Positions 1 to 8,454 of a stretch of 64,000 nt of DNA are shown piece by piece. A model generated the notes under the pieces. It saw only the letters and a program-made list of their open reading frames with translations, did no database searches and was not told the DNA's origin. The number at the start of each line of letters is the position of its first letter. Within the stretch, counting starts at the first letter, position 1. This DNA is from JAAELZ01 sp965209105 (GTDB taxonomy: Bacteria; Pseudomonadota; Gammaproteobacteria; Arenicellales; Poriferihabitantaceae): positions 248,001 to 312,000 of the forward strand of contig CBDBQB010000039.1 in NCBI GenBank assembly GCA_965209105.1. Direction: 5' to 3'. The translations under genes and the position numbers were made by a program.

Positions 1-407
1 AGATGTTCCGTAAGTTGTTGGATGAAGGTCAGGCGGGTGATAATGTTGGAATCTTATTGCGTGGCACTAAGCGTGAAGAGGTTGAGCGTGGTCAGGTACT
101 GGCTAAGAAAGGTTCGATCACTCCGCACACTAAATTCGAAGCTGAGGTTTATATCCTGGGCAAAGAAGAAGGCGGCCGTCATACGCCGTTCTTCAAAGGT
201 TATCGTCCACAGTTTTATTTTAGAACCACAGACGTGACGGGCGAATGTATATTGCCCAAAGATGTTGAGATGGTCATGCCGGGCGATAATATCAATTTGA
301 ATGTTGAGCTGATCGCGCCGATCGCGATGGACGACGGCTTACGCTTTGCCATCCGTGAAGGTGGCCGCACAGTGGGTGCGGGCGTTGTGGTGAAAATCGT
401 CGAGTGA
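1..407 (+). CDS. tuf: Elongation factor Tu, 3' part (first tuf copy)
   Basis: C-terminal third of EF-Tu, the GTPase that carries aminoacyl-tRNA to the ribosome. The gene enters from the left edge, so no start codon is visible; the first two bases complete a Glu codon and the frame runs to TGA at 405-407. The translation is identical to the last 134 residues of the complete tuf at 16108-17298 and spans domains 2 and 3. At DNA level the 407 shared bases differ at only three positions: T/C at 356, and the final G/A changes that turn GAG-TGA into GAA-TAA. The position next to tRNA-Trp and secE matches the tufB locus of other gammaproteobacteria. Confidence 0.97.
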   Translation, partial: MFRKLLDEGQAGDNVGILLRGTKREEVERGQVLAKKGSITPHTKFEAEVYILGKEEGGRHTPFFKGYRPQFYFRTTDVTGECILPKDVEMVMPGDNINLNVELIAPIAMDDGLRFAIREGGRTVGAGVVVKIVE

Positions 408-465
408 TTATTTCCTGATATCGTTATTTTCGAAACTGATAAGTATTACGGCAGGCAATTAATAT

Positions 466-541
<76 letters not shown>

Positions 542-577
542 TTTACTTAAACGAATAGACTAAATTTAAAAACTGTA

Positions 578-925
578 GTGGATAAGCTTAAATTACTAAT
601 TGCGATTTTGATCGTGGTGGCTGGCGTAGCCGGTTTTTACTACTTTGATGAGTGGTTGCAACTTGCGCGTGTGGGCCTCGTGATCGTTGCGCTCATTTTA
701 GCCGCCGTTGTTGCGATGACCTCGCAAACCGGTCAAAACGTCAAGAGTTTTGCTATGAAGGCGAAAAGCGAGGGCGGCAAGGTCGTTTGGCCCGGGCGAC
801 CTGAGGCGACGCAAATCACGATGATTGTGGTCGCGGGTGCAATTATTGCGAGTTTATTCATTTGGTTGACAGACAGCATTTTGTTTAAAGTGGTGTATGA
901 CCTGATTTTGGGTACGCAAGGTTAA
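578..925 (+). CDS. secE: Preprotein translocase subunit SecE
   Basis: Small membrane subunit of the SecYEG protein-export channel, which clamps SecY in the inner membrane. The 115 residues contain three hydrophobic spans (about 5-21, 29-48 and 80-105), as in the three-helix enterobacterial form. The family signature before the last helix is clear (KVVWPGRPEATQIT). The start is GTG at 578: an in-frame TAA at 548-550 rules out a long N-terminal extension and there is no better ATG. No strong Shine-Dalgarno sequence is visible. nusG follows 9 nt later, so the two are cotranscribed. The partner SecY is encoded at 26619. Confidence 0.95.
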   Translation: MDKLKLLIAILIVVAGVAGFYYFDEWLQLARVGLVIVALILAAVVAMTSQTGQNVKSFAMKAKSEGGKVVWPGRPEATQITMIVVAGAIIASLFIWLTDSILFKVVYDLILGTQG

Positions 926-934
926 GAGGCAAAT

Positions 935-1723
935 ATGGCAGATCCAAACGACAAATCAAGCGTAGACGAAGTCAAAGAAATGGATGCGAATAAGGCGACA
1001 GCCGACGAGGCGAGCGTGTCAGAAACCACGGAATCGCCTGAAGTAGAATCAGTCGCGGATGTGGAGGTGCCTGCGATAGATGAAACAGAGGCAGTTGCCG
1101 ATGCCGCCGATGCCGCCGATGCCGCCGATGCCGCCGATGCCGAGCCTGCCCCTGCGCCTGCGCCTGCGCCTCAAGCGCCAGCGGTTGATGATTCAAAGCA
1201 GTGGTATGTGGTTCAGACTTATTCAACCTTTGAAAAACGCGTCCAGCAGTCCATTAAAGAGAAGGCTGAACGAGAAGGCTTGGCCGACTTGATTGGCGAA
1301 GTTCTGATTCCAGTTGAAGAAGTCGTTGAAATGCGCGCGGGGCAAAAAAAAACCAGCGAGAGAAAATTTTTCCCGGGCTATGTATTGGTCAATATGGAAG
1401 TCAACGATGAGACTTGGCACATGATTAATTCACTGCCGAAGGTTTCAGGCTTCATTGGCGGAAAGCGCGGTGATCCAGTGCCGTTAACGCCTAAAGAGGC
1501 GGAATCTATTTTACAACGCATGACAGATAGCCTTGATGCGCCGAAGCCGAAGTTTACTTTTGCGCCGGGCGAAGTGGTGCGTGTTATCGATGGCCCATTT
1601 GCGGACTTTACGGGCATGGTTGAAGATGTGAATTTTGAGAAATCGCGACTACACGTGTCGGTTTCAATATTTGGACGGTCTACACCCGTTGAGTTGGGTT
1701 TTGATCAAGTCGAAAAGGGTTAA
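935..1723 (+). CDS. nusG: Transcription termination/antitermination factor NusG with long acidic N-terminal extension
   Basis: NusG binds RNA polymerase, suppresses pausing and links it to Rho or the ribosome. The recognisable protein starts near residue 88 (KQWYVVQTYSTFEKRV, NGN domain; FFPGYVLVNM follows) and ends with a KOW domain (about residues 205-262, FAPGEVVRVIDGPFADFTGMV). The full product is 262 residues against about 180 for the usual family. The extra 87 or so residues are rich in Asp, Glu and Ala, contain four exact copies of codons for Asp-Ala-Ala (DNA 1100-1135), then a Pro-Ala stretch. An AAGAGG ribosome site just upstream of ATG 935 supports this start. The tail is probably disordered and its role is unknown. 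Confidence 0.95.
   Translation: MADPNDKSSVDEVKEMDANKATADEASVSETTESPEVESVADVEVPAIDETEAVADAADAADAADAADAEPAPAPAPAPQAPAVDDSKQWYVVQTYSTFEKRVQQSIKEKAEREGLADLIGEVLIPVEEVVEMRAGQKKTSERKFFPGYVLVNMEVNDETWHMINSLPKVSGFIGGKRGDPVPLTPKEAESILQRMTDSLDAPKPKFTFAPGEVVRVIDGPFADFTGMVEDVNFEKSRLHVSVSIFGRSTPVELGFDQVEKG
1100..1135 (+). repeat. Tandem 9-bp repeat inside nusG
   Basis: Four exact copies of GATGCCGCC, followed by a partial fifth (GATGCC, 1136-1141), encode Asp-Ala-Ala units at residues 56-67 of the NusG extension. It is followed by a Pro-Ala run built on the hexamer CCTGCG. The unit is a multiple of three, so slippage would change tail length without breaking the frame. Confidence 0.9.
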
Positions 1724-1788
1724 TCCTCCTTTTCATTATTTAATTCGGGGAGCTGCGAAGCAGCGATTGCACCCACTGAGGATAGAAC
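1724..1788 (+). promoter_or_regulatory. rplK leader, possible L1 autoregulation site
   Basis: The 65-nt spacer between nusG and rplK holds a small hairpin, GCTGC-GAA-GCAGC at 1752-1764, then an A-rich segment with GAGGAT as ribosome site. In other bacteria free L1 binds the leader of the rplK-rplA mRNA and blocks its translation. The position fits, but I could not match the full L1 recognition structure, so this is only a candidate. Confidence 0.3.
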
Positions 1789-2217
1789 ATGGCTAAGAAA
1801 ATAGATGCCTATATAAAATTGCAGGTACCTGCGGGCGATGCAAAGCCCGCGCCACCCGTTGGCCCGGCATTGGGTCAGCATGGCTTGAATATCATGGATT
1901 TCTGCAAGGCGTTTAACGCAGAGACGCAAGATATGGAAAAAGGCATGCCGGTTCCCGTCGTTATTACGGTGTATTCCGACAAAAGCTTTACCTATGTTAA
2001 AAAATCTCCGCCTGCGTCGATCATGCTGAAAAAGGCTGCCGGCATTAAGAGCGGCAGCGGTGTGCCCAATCGAGATAAGGTGGGCACGGTGACGCGCGCG
2101 CAAATCGAAAACATTGTTAAAGTTAAAGATGCGGATTTAAATGCTTACGAGATGGATGCCGCCGTGAAAATTATTGCGGGTACGGCGCGGAGTATGGGTA
2201 TTGAGGTGAAGGGCTAA
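1789..2217 (+). CDS. rplK: 50S ribosomal protein L11
   Basis: L11 forms the stalk base with 23S rRNA helices 43-44, where GTPase factors and thiostrepton act. At 142 residues it has the same length as the E. coli protein. The N-terminal domain shows PPVGPALGQHGLNIMDFCK and the rRNA-binding C-terminal domain shows KSPPASIMLKKAAG. It is 3 nt from rplA, the usual L11-L1 pair, and downstream of nusG in the conserved order. Confidence 0.97.
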   Translation: MAKKIDAYIKLQVPAGDAKPAPPVGPALGQHGLNIMDFCKAFNAETQDMEKGMPVPVVITVYSDKSFTYVKKSPPASIMLKKAAGIKSGSGVPNRDKVGTVTRAQIENIVKVKDADLNAYEMDAAVKIIAGTARSMGIEVKG

Positions 2218-2220
2218 GAC

Positions 2221-2916
2221 ATGACAAAATTAAGTAAACGAGTACGCGCATTCGCTGAGAAAGTTGATCCCGAAAAATACTATCCACTGCAAGAAGCGTT
2301 TCAACTGGTCAAAGACACGGCCACCGCAAAATTTGATGAGAGCGTCGAAGTGGCTGTGAATCTGGGTGTTAATGCACGTAAATCAGAACAAAACGTTCGT
2401 GGCTCCACTGTCATGCCTAAAGGCACGGGTAAATCTATACGTGTTGCTGTGTTTGCCGAAGGCGAACTGGCTGATCAAGCCAAAGCAGCGGGCGCTGATA
2501 TCGTGGGTATGGACGATTTAGCGGCCAAAATTAAAGGCGGCGAGATGGATTTTGACCTGTGTATTGCTGCACCAGACGCGATGCGTGTGGTGGGTCAGCT
2601 GGGCCAGATTTTAGGCCCACGCGGTTTAATGCCAAACCCTAAGGTCGGCACGGTCACCAAAGACATTACGACGGCTGTGAACAACGCTAAATCAGGTCAA
2701 GTGCAGTTCCGAACTGAGAAGGGCGGGATTATTCATTGCGCGATTGGTAAGGTTTCTTTCTCAGTTGAAGATTTAAACGCCAATTTTGAAGCCTTGGTGG
2801 CTGATTTACTTAAAGCCAAGCCCGCAGGGGCTAAAGGCCAATATATTCAACGCGTCTCACTCTCAAGTACGATGGGTCCGGGCGTGAAAGTTGAGCGGGG
2901 TTCACTTTCGCTTTAA
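2221..2916 (+). CDS. rplA: 50S ribosomal protein L1
   Basis: L1 makes the mobile L1 stalk at the ribosomal E site and in many bacteria represses its own mRNA. The length of 231 residues is normal. Diagnostic segments are MTKLSKRVRAFAEKVD at the start and ILGPRGLMPNPKVGTVT in the middle. It starts 3 nt after rplK and so is translationally coupled to it. A 216-nt structured gap separates it from rplJ. Confidence 0.97.
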   Translation: MTKLSKRVRAFAEKVDPEKYYPLQEAFQLVKDTATAKFDESVEVAVNLGVNARKSEQNVRGSTVMPKGTGKSIRVAVFAEGELADQAKAAGADIVGMDDLAAKIKGGEMDFDLCIAAPDAMRVVGQLGQILGPRGLMPNPKVGTVTKDITTAVNNAKSGQVQFRTEKGGIIHCAIGKVSFSVEDLNANFEALVADLLKAKPAGAKGQYIQRVSLSSTMGPGVKVERGSLSL

Positions 2917-3132
2917 ATAAACATGTGTTTGGACGGCTCGTTTAGGCGGAGCGTCCAAAACAACAATTTGGGAGTTTGGGCAATGGTGCCCAAGTTCGTC
3001 AAAGACCGTAGGCAAGTTCGCTTTTAATGCTGGTTTTGTCCATTGGACATTTATCAGGGCCTACGTAGACGGTGACCCGAAGTCAGGATAGTCCTGATTG
3101 AGGTGCACCATCAACATTAGGAGATTGCTAAT
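2917..3132 (+). promoter_or_regulatory. L10 leader of rplJL-rpoBC (binding site for the L10-L12 complex)
   Basis: This untranslated 216-nt stretch contains the landmarks of the L10 leader known from gammaproteobacteria: an internal CAAAGACCGTAGGC segment at about 2999-3014 that can pair with GCCTACGTAGACGGT about 45 nt later, then a ribosome site AGGAG at 3119-3123. It opens with an imperfect stem, TTTGGACG (2928-2935) against CGTCCAAA (2952-2959). In E. coli the L10-L12 complex binds such a structure to repress rplJ and rplL. The match of segments and position makes the same role likely here. Confidence 0.8.
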
Positions 3133-3657
3133 ATGAGTACAGCGCTTCAAAAGAAAAAAGCAGTAGTCAGTGAAGTGGCCGATAAGTTATCGTCTGCCCA
3201 AGCTGCCGTGCTTGCTGAGTATCGGGGGCTAACTGTCTCGCAATTAACTGAGTTGCGCAAGGATGCGTATGAAGCTGGCGTGTATTTAAAAGTTATTAAA
3301 AATACGTTGGCTAAACGAGCAGTCAAAGATACTGATTTTGCCTGTTTGGACGAGCATTTGGTTGGTCCGGTCATTTTCTCTGCAGCGGACGATCCTGTCG
3401 CCGTTGCAAAGGTGATGTCAAATTTTGCCAAAGACAATGATACTTTAAAGATTACCGCAGGCGTCATGAATGGCGACCCCTTGGATATCTCAAGTATTAC
3501 TGCCTTATCAAAATTACCGGGACGCGAAGAATTGTTGGCAACCCTGGTTGCAACAATGCAAGCGCCAATCGTTAAGCTGGTTCGAACATTGAATGAAGTA
3601 CCGACCAAGGCTGTTCGCGCTTTGTCGGCGGTTCGCGACGCGAAGGAAGCGGCTTAA
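3133..3657 (+). CDS. rplJ: 50S ribosomal protein L10
   Basis: L10 anchors L7/L12 dimers to the stalk base beside L11. The 174-residue product (E. coli 165) has the typical N-terminal rRNA-binding part with EYRGLTVSQLTELR and KVIKNTLAKRAV, and a C-terminal helix (EELLATLVATMQAPIVKLV onward) that binds L12. It is preceded by the L10 leader and an AGGAG ribosome site, and followed by rplL after 66 nt. Confidence 0.97.
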   Translation: MSTALQKKKAVVSEVADKLSSAQAAVLAEYRGLTVSQLTELRKDAYEAGVYLKVIKNTLAKRAVKDTDFACLDEHLVGPVIFSAADDPVAVAKVMSNFAKDNDTLKITAGVMNGDPLDISSITALSKLPGREELLATLVATMQAPIVKLVRTLNEVPTKAVRALSAVRDAKEAA

Positions 3658-3723
3658 GTTTATTGTTTGGTAGTTTAGTTTTTAATTGTTTATGGTTTTT
3701 CCTTATTAATTAGGAGTTTGAAA

Positions 3724-4101
3724 ATGGCTTTATCAAAAGATGAAATTCTTGATGCGATTGGTGGAATGTCAGTGCTTGACCTTTCAGATCTAATCAAATC
3801 GATGGAAGAAAAATTTGACGTGTCTGCAGCAGCAGCGGTCGCAGTTGCCGCACCGGCAGCGGGTGGCGATGCGGCTGGCGCAGCAGAAAAGGATGAGTTT
3901 GACGTTGTATTAACCAGTTTTGGTGAGAAGAAAGTGGGTGTCATAAAGGCGGTTCGCAGCATCACCGGTTTAGGCCTTAAAGAAGCGAAAGATTTAGTTG
4001 AGAGCGCACCTGCTCCGATTAAAGAAGGCGTTGCGAAGGGTGAAGCGGAAGATGCGATGAAATTACTTGAAGAAGCTGGCGGTACTGCAGAACTTAAGTA
4101 G
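3724..4101 (+). CDS. rplL: 50S ribosomal protein L7/L12
   Basis: L12 is the multicopy stalk protein that recruits and stimulates translation GTPases. The 125 residues show the three expected parts: an N-terminal dimerisation helix (MALSKDEILDAIGGMSVLDL), an Ala-Gly hinge at about residues 37-52, and the globular C-terminal domain with KVGVIKAVRSITGLGLKEAK. The ATG at 3724 is chosen over an in-frame TTG at 3718 because AGGAG (3712-3716) is ideally spaced from it and the family begins at this Met. Confidence 0.97.
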   Translation: MALSKDEILDAIGGMSVLDLSDLIKSMEEKFDVSAAAAVAVAAPAAGGDAAGAAEKDEFDVVLTSFGEKKVGVIKAVRSITGLGLKEAKDLVESAPAPIKEGVAKGEAEDAMKLLEEAGGTAELK

Positions 4102-4117
4102 TGTTTCATTGTCAAAA

Positions 4118-4203
4118 CGATCAGATGCAAATCTGATCGCACAATCGCTCTTGTTGGAAGCCTTCGGGCGCCCGACAGGAGCGTTTATGTCGTTTTAAGC
4201 GAC
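4118..4203 (+). promoter_or_regulatory. rplL-rpoB spacer: three hairpins, likely attenuation and RNA processing region
   Basis: Three consecutive stem-loops lie between rplL and rpoB. The first is a perfect 9-bp stem CGATCAGAT/ATCTGATCG with a GCAA loop (4118-4139). The second is a 12-bp arm pair (4146-4157 with 4172-4183, including G-U pairs) capped by a GCC-TTCG-GGC hairpin. The third is a small GTCG/CGAC stem at about 4189-4203. No run of T follows them, so they are not simple terminators. In E. coli this spacer holds an attenuator and an RNase III site that set rpoBC expression relative to ribosomal proteins; the same role is inferred here. Confidence 0.6.
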
Positions 4204-4313
4204 AAGTATATTTGAGTCGATAAGATTTAACGGATTTGGTTTTGAGCTGATTGATCAGCGCCAGAGCAAATCCATTCAATCTTGACGTGTGCGTTAATTT
4301 AAGAGGGCGAGCC

Positions 4314-7300
4314 ATGGGTTATTCTTATACCGAAAAAAGACGAATTCGAAAAAACTTTAGCAAACGGTCGGGTGACGTAGAAATCCCCTATCTATTGGAA
4401 ACGCAAAAGGCGTCGTACCGTAAGTTTCTCCAAGAGGGAATTGCGCTTGCGGATCGACCCAATACGGGTCTGCAGGCAGCCTTTACCTCTGTCTTTCCTA
4501 TCGAGAGCTACAATGGTAGCGTGATGCTGGATTTCGTCGAGTATCGACTCGCGCCGGCGCGTTTTGACGTTAAAGAGTGCATGCAACGCGGTATGGTGTT
4601 CTGTGCGCCCATCTACGCAACCTTGCGTTTAGTGATCTTTGAGAAGAATCGCAAGAAAAAGAAAATCAAGGACATGATCGAGCAAGAAGTCTTTTTGGGT
4701 GATATCCCTTTAATGACGGAAAACGGTACCTTCGTTATCAATGGAACCGAACGCGTTATTGTCTCTCAGCTTCACCGTTCGCCCGGGGTCTTGTTTGATC
4801 ACGATAACGGTAACACGCACGCTTCTGGAAAGTTGCTTTTTACTGCGCGAATTATTCCCTATCGTGGTTCTTGGCTGGACATGGAGTTCGACCATAAAGA
4901 CTTATTCTATGTGCGAATCGATCGACGCAGAAAATTGCCTGCTTCAATCTTATTGCGCGCAATGGGCTTAAGTACGGAAGAAATTTTACAGAGCTTTTTT
5001 GAAAACGACACATTCAAATTCAAGAAAGACAGCATCGATATGGCTTTAGTGCCGAGTCGTCTACGTGGCCAACAACTAGAGTTCGATATTTTAGGCAAGG
5101 CCAAGAAAGTAGTGGTTGAGGCGGGTAAGCGGATCACTGCGCGACATATCAAACAACTTGAAAAAGACAAGGTTAAGTTTATTGAGGTACCACAGGAATA
5201 TGTATACGGTCGCCGAATAGCCCAAGATATTGTTGATACTTCAACCGGCGAATTATTGGTTGAAGCCAATCAAGAAATTACCGAAGAGTTGTTTGAAATG
5301 CTAAAAGAGCAAAAGATCAAACAGTTGGAAGTGATCTACACCAATGATATTGATTGTGGTTCATATATTTCAGATACGCTCAATATTGATTCGACCCGAA
5401 GTGAAGAGGAAGCACAGCAAGAAATTTATCGCATGATGCGTCCGGGCGAGCCGCCTACCAAAGAGGCCTCTGCGAATTTGTTCAACAACTTATTCTTCTC
5501 GTCAGAGCGTTATGATTTATCTGCTGTGGGCCGCATGAAGCTTAACCGCCGTCTTGGTCGGGAAGACGATCTGGGCGCGGGTATCTTAGATCAGAATGAT
5601 ATTATCGACGTCATGAAAGTGATTGTTGACTTGAAAAACGGTAAAGGCGATATTGATGATATTGACAGCTTGGGTAATCGCCGTATTCGAGCGGTGGGTG
5701 AGCTGGTCGAAAATCAATTTCGCATTGGTTTGGTGCGGGTTGAGCGCGCGGTCAAGGAACGCTTGAATCAAGTTGAGAGTGATGGCTTAACGCCAACAGA
5801 TTTGATCAATGCCAAGCCAGTTTCAGCGGTGGTGCGCGAATTCTTTGGCTCTAGCCAATTATCACAGTTTATGGATCAAACCAATCCATTGTCTGAAGTC
5901 ACCCATAAGCGCCGTGTCTCTGCATTGGGCCCCGGTGGCCTAACGCGTGAGCGTGCTGGATTTGAAGTGCGCGATGTGCATCCCTCGCATTATGGCCGGG
6001 TTTGCCCAATCGAAACGCCAGAAGGGCCGAATATCGGCTTGATTAATTCGCTGGCCACTTACGCGCGTACCAATGATCATGGTTTTCTTGAGACGCCTTA
6101 CAAAAAGGTAGTGAACGCCAAAGTGACGGATGAAGTCCGTTATTTATCGGCGATTGAAGAGCATAAGTTTTCAATTGCACAGGCCAATGCAGAAGTAAAC
6201 AAGAATGGCAAGTTTATCAATGAGCTTGTTTCATGTCGGCACAAGAACGAATTTACGCTGGTGCCTGCGGGTGAGGTCGATTTTATCGATGTTGGGCCGT
6301 CGCAAATCGTTTCAATCGCCGCATCGATTATTCCTTTCCTTGAGCATGATGATGCAAACCGTGCCTTGATGGGGTCAAATATGCAGCGTCAAGCTGTGCC
6401 CACCCTTAAGGCGGAAAAGCCGCTCGTGGGTACCGGCATGGAGCGTGTGGTGGCGGTTGATTCGGGTGTTACCGTGGTTTCTAAGCGGGGTGGTTCGATT
6501 GAAATGGTCGATGCATCGCGTGTGGTTGTGCGGGTCAATGATGATGAACGCGTTTCTGGAATGCCAGATGTTGATATCTACAATTTAACAAAATTTACTC
6601 GCTCTAACCAAAATACAACTGTTAATCAGAAAACGTTGGTTAAAACTGGCGATATGGTGGAGCGTGGAGATGTAATGGCTGATGGTCCGTCGACAGATAT
6701 GGGCGAGTTAGCGCTAGGGCGTAATGCCTTGATCGCGTTTATGCCTTGGAATGGTTACAACTTTGAAGATTCCATTCTTATTTCCGAGCGACTGGTTAAG
6801 CAAGACGTATATACCTCCATACACATCGTCGAATTAAGCAGTGTCGCGCGTGATACCAAATTGGGCTCTGAAGAAATTACGCGTGATATCCCCAATGTCG
6901 GCGAAGCGGCCCTATCGAAGTTAGATGAGTCGGGTATTGTTTATATCGGTGCCAAGGTTAATCCAGGTGATATCTTGGTCGGCAAGGTGACGCCTAAAGG
7001 CGAATCGCAGCTGACGCCAGAAGAGAAGTTACTGCGGGTTATTTTTGGTGAGAAAGCAACCGATGTAAAGGACAGTTCCTTAAAGATGAGTTCTAGCATT
7101 AATGGAACCGTTATTGATGTACAGGTCTTTACCCGTGACGGCATGGATAAAGACGCGCGCGCGCTTTCAAATGACAGAGATGAAGTGAACGGCATCCGCA
7201 AGGATCTAGACGATCAAATGCGTATCATTGAAGAGGATGCGCATACGCGTATTCGCGAAATGGTGCTCAATAAAATAGCGCAAGGTGGCCCCAATGCGCT

Positions 7301-8393
7301 CAAAAGCGGCGGCAAGGTAACCGAAACGTATTTGGCGGAATTGAGCGATACCGAACTTTTCGAATTGCGTTTGAAAAAGTCGGATATCAATGATGCGATT
7401 GAAGAGATTAGCAAACAACTTAAGATTCAGAAAATCGCCTTCGATGAATTGTATGAAGAAAAGAAAGGCAAAATCGAAGCGGGAGATGACTTGGCACCGG
7501 GCGTGCTTAAAACCGTTAAAGTATATGTTGCCATCAAACGTTGTTTGCAACCCGGCGACAAAATGGCCGGCCGGCATGGCAATAAGGGCGTAATCTCAAA
7601 AATTATTCCCGAGGAAGACATGCCCTACATGGCCGATGGTACGCCCATTGATGTGGTGCTCAATCCGCTGGGTGTTCCGTCGCGTATGAATGTGGGTCAA
7701 ATCCTTGAAACACATTTAGGCTGGGCGGCAAAAGGCTTGGGCAAAAAGATAGATAGCATGCTTCGAGCCGAGGAATCGGTTGCGAAAATGCGCAAGTTTC
7801 TGGACAAGGTTTATAACACCAGCGGCAAGCATGAAGATCTTAGATCTTTATCCAACGATGAGATTTTAGAGCTGGCAGGCAATTTGCGGGAGGGTGTGCC
7901 AATGGCAACGCCGGTATTTGATGGCGCCCATGAAGACGAGGTTCGTCAAATGCTGGAGCTCGCAGATTTGCCCACCAGCGGTCAAACAACCCTGTTTGAT
8001 GGGCGCACGGGTGAGCAGTTTGAGCGCGAGGTGACCGTGGGTTATATGTACGTGCTCAAGCTCAACCACTTGGTGGATGACAAAATGCACGCCCGTTCCA
8101 CTGGGCCATACAGCTTGATTACGCAACAGCCTCTAGGGGGTAAAGCGCAGTTTGGTGGTCAGCGTTTCGGTGAGATGGAGGTCTGGGCGCTGGAAGCCTA
8201 CGGTGCTGCTTATACCTTGCAAGAGATGTTAACGGTTAAATCTGATGATGTGATCGGCCGCGCAAATATGTACGAGAACATAGTCAGAGGGGATCAATAC
8301 ATGAATCCGGGTATGCCCGAGTCGTTTAACGTATTGGTGAAAGAAATTCGTGGCCTGGGGCTCAATGTAGAGCTTGAGCAGGATAATAACTAA
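4314..8393 (+). CDS. rpoB: DNA-directed RNA polymerase subunit beta
   Basis: Catalytic beta subunit of RNA polymerase, 1359 residues (E. coli 1342). The N terminus GYSYTEKRRIRKNF matches the family, so ATG 4314 with AGAGGG just upstream is the start, not an in-frame ATG 63 nt earlier. Rifampicin cluster I is visible at residues 512-536, with Asp521, His531 and Ser536 at the positions of E. coli 516, 526 and 531, so it looks drug-sensitive. The region around PIETPEGPNIGLINSLA and the C-terminal KLNHLVDDKMHARSTGPYSL are conserved. It lies 61 nt before rpoC in the same transcript. Confidence 0.98.
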   Translation: MGYSYTEKRRIRKNFSKRSGDVEIPYLLETQKASYRKFLQEGIALADRPNTGLQAAFTSVFPIESYNGSVMLDFVEYRLAPARFDVKECMQRGMVFCAPIYATLRLVIFEKNRKKKKIKDMIEQEVFLGDIPLMTENGTFVINGTERVIVSQLHRSPGVLFDHDNGNTHASGKLLFTARIIPYRGSWLDMEFDHKDLFYVRIDRRRKLPASILLRAMGLSTEEILQSFFENDTFKFKKDSIDMALVPSRLRGQQLEFDILGKAKKVVVEAGKRITARHIKQLEKDKVKFIEVPQEYVYGRRIAQDIVDTSTGELLVEANQEITEELFEMLKEQKIKQLEVIYTNDIDCGSYISDTLNIDSTRSEEEAQQEIYRMMRPGEPPTKEASANLFNNLFFSSERYDLSAVGRMKLNRRLGREDDLGAGILDQNDIIDVMKVIVDLKNGKGDIDDIDSLGNRRIRAVGELVENQFRIGLVRVERAVKERLNQVESDGLTPTDLINAKPVSAVVREFFGSSQLSQFMDQTNPLSEVTHKRRVSALGPGGLTRERAGFEVRDVHPSHYGRVCPIETPEGPNIGLINSLATYARTNDHGFLETPYKKVVNAKVTDEVRYLSAIEEHKFSIAQANAEVNKNGKFINELVSCRHKNEFTLVPAGEVDFIDVGPSQIVSIAASIIPFLEHDDANRALMGSNMQRQAVPTLKAEKPLVGTGMERVVAVDSGVTVVSKRGGSIEMVDASRVVVRVNDDERVSGMPDVDIYNLTKFTRSNQNTTVNQKTLVKTGDMVERGDVMADGPSTDMGELALGRNALIAFMPWNGYNFEDSILISERLVKQDVYTSIHIVELSSVARDTKLGSEEITRDIPNVGEAALSKLDESGIVYIGAKVNPGDILVGKVTPKGESQLTPEEKLLRVIFGEKATDVKDSSLKMSSSINGTVIDVQVFTRDGMDKDARALSNDRDEVNGIRKDLDDQMRIIEEDAHTRIREMVLNKIAQGGPNALKSGGKVTETYLAELSDTELFELRLKKSDINDAIEEISKQLKIQKIAFDELYEEKKGKIEAGDDLAPGVLKTVKVYVAIKRCLQPGDKMAGRHGNKGVISKIIPEEDMPYMADGTPIDVVLNPLGVPSRMNVGQILETHLGWAAKGLGKKIDSMLRAEESVAKMRKFLDKVYNTSGKHEDLRSLSNDEILELAGNLREGVPMATPVFDGAHEDEVRQMLELADLPTSGQTTLFDGRTGEQFEREVTVGYMYVLKLNHLVDDKMHARSTGPYSLITQQPLGGKAQFGGQRFGEMEVWALEAYGAAYTLQEMLTVKSDDVIGRANMYENIVRGDQYMNPGMPESFNVLVKEIRGLGLNVELEQDNN

Positions 8394-8454
8394 GGCGCTT
8401 AAAGCGTTATAGGCACTATCCCATTCCAGTAGACATTATTTTGAGACGAAAATC

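Noticed and set aside
972..1226. Antisense open frame with His/Arg repeats opposite nusG
   Set aside because: It mirrors the 9-bp repeat in nusG; no ribosome site, and the sense gene is certain.
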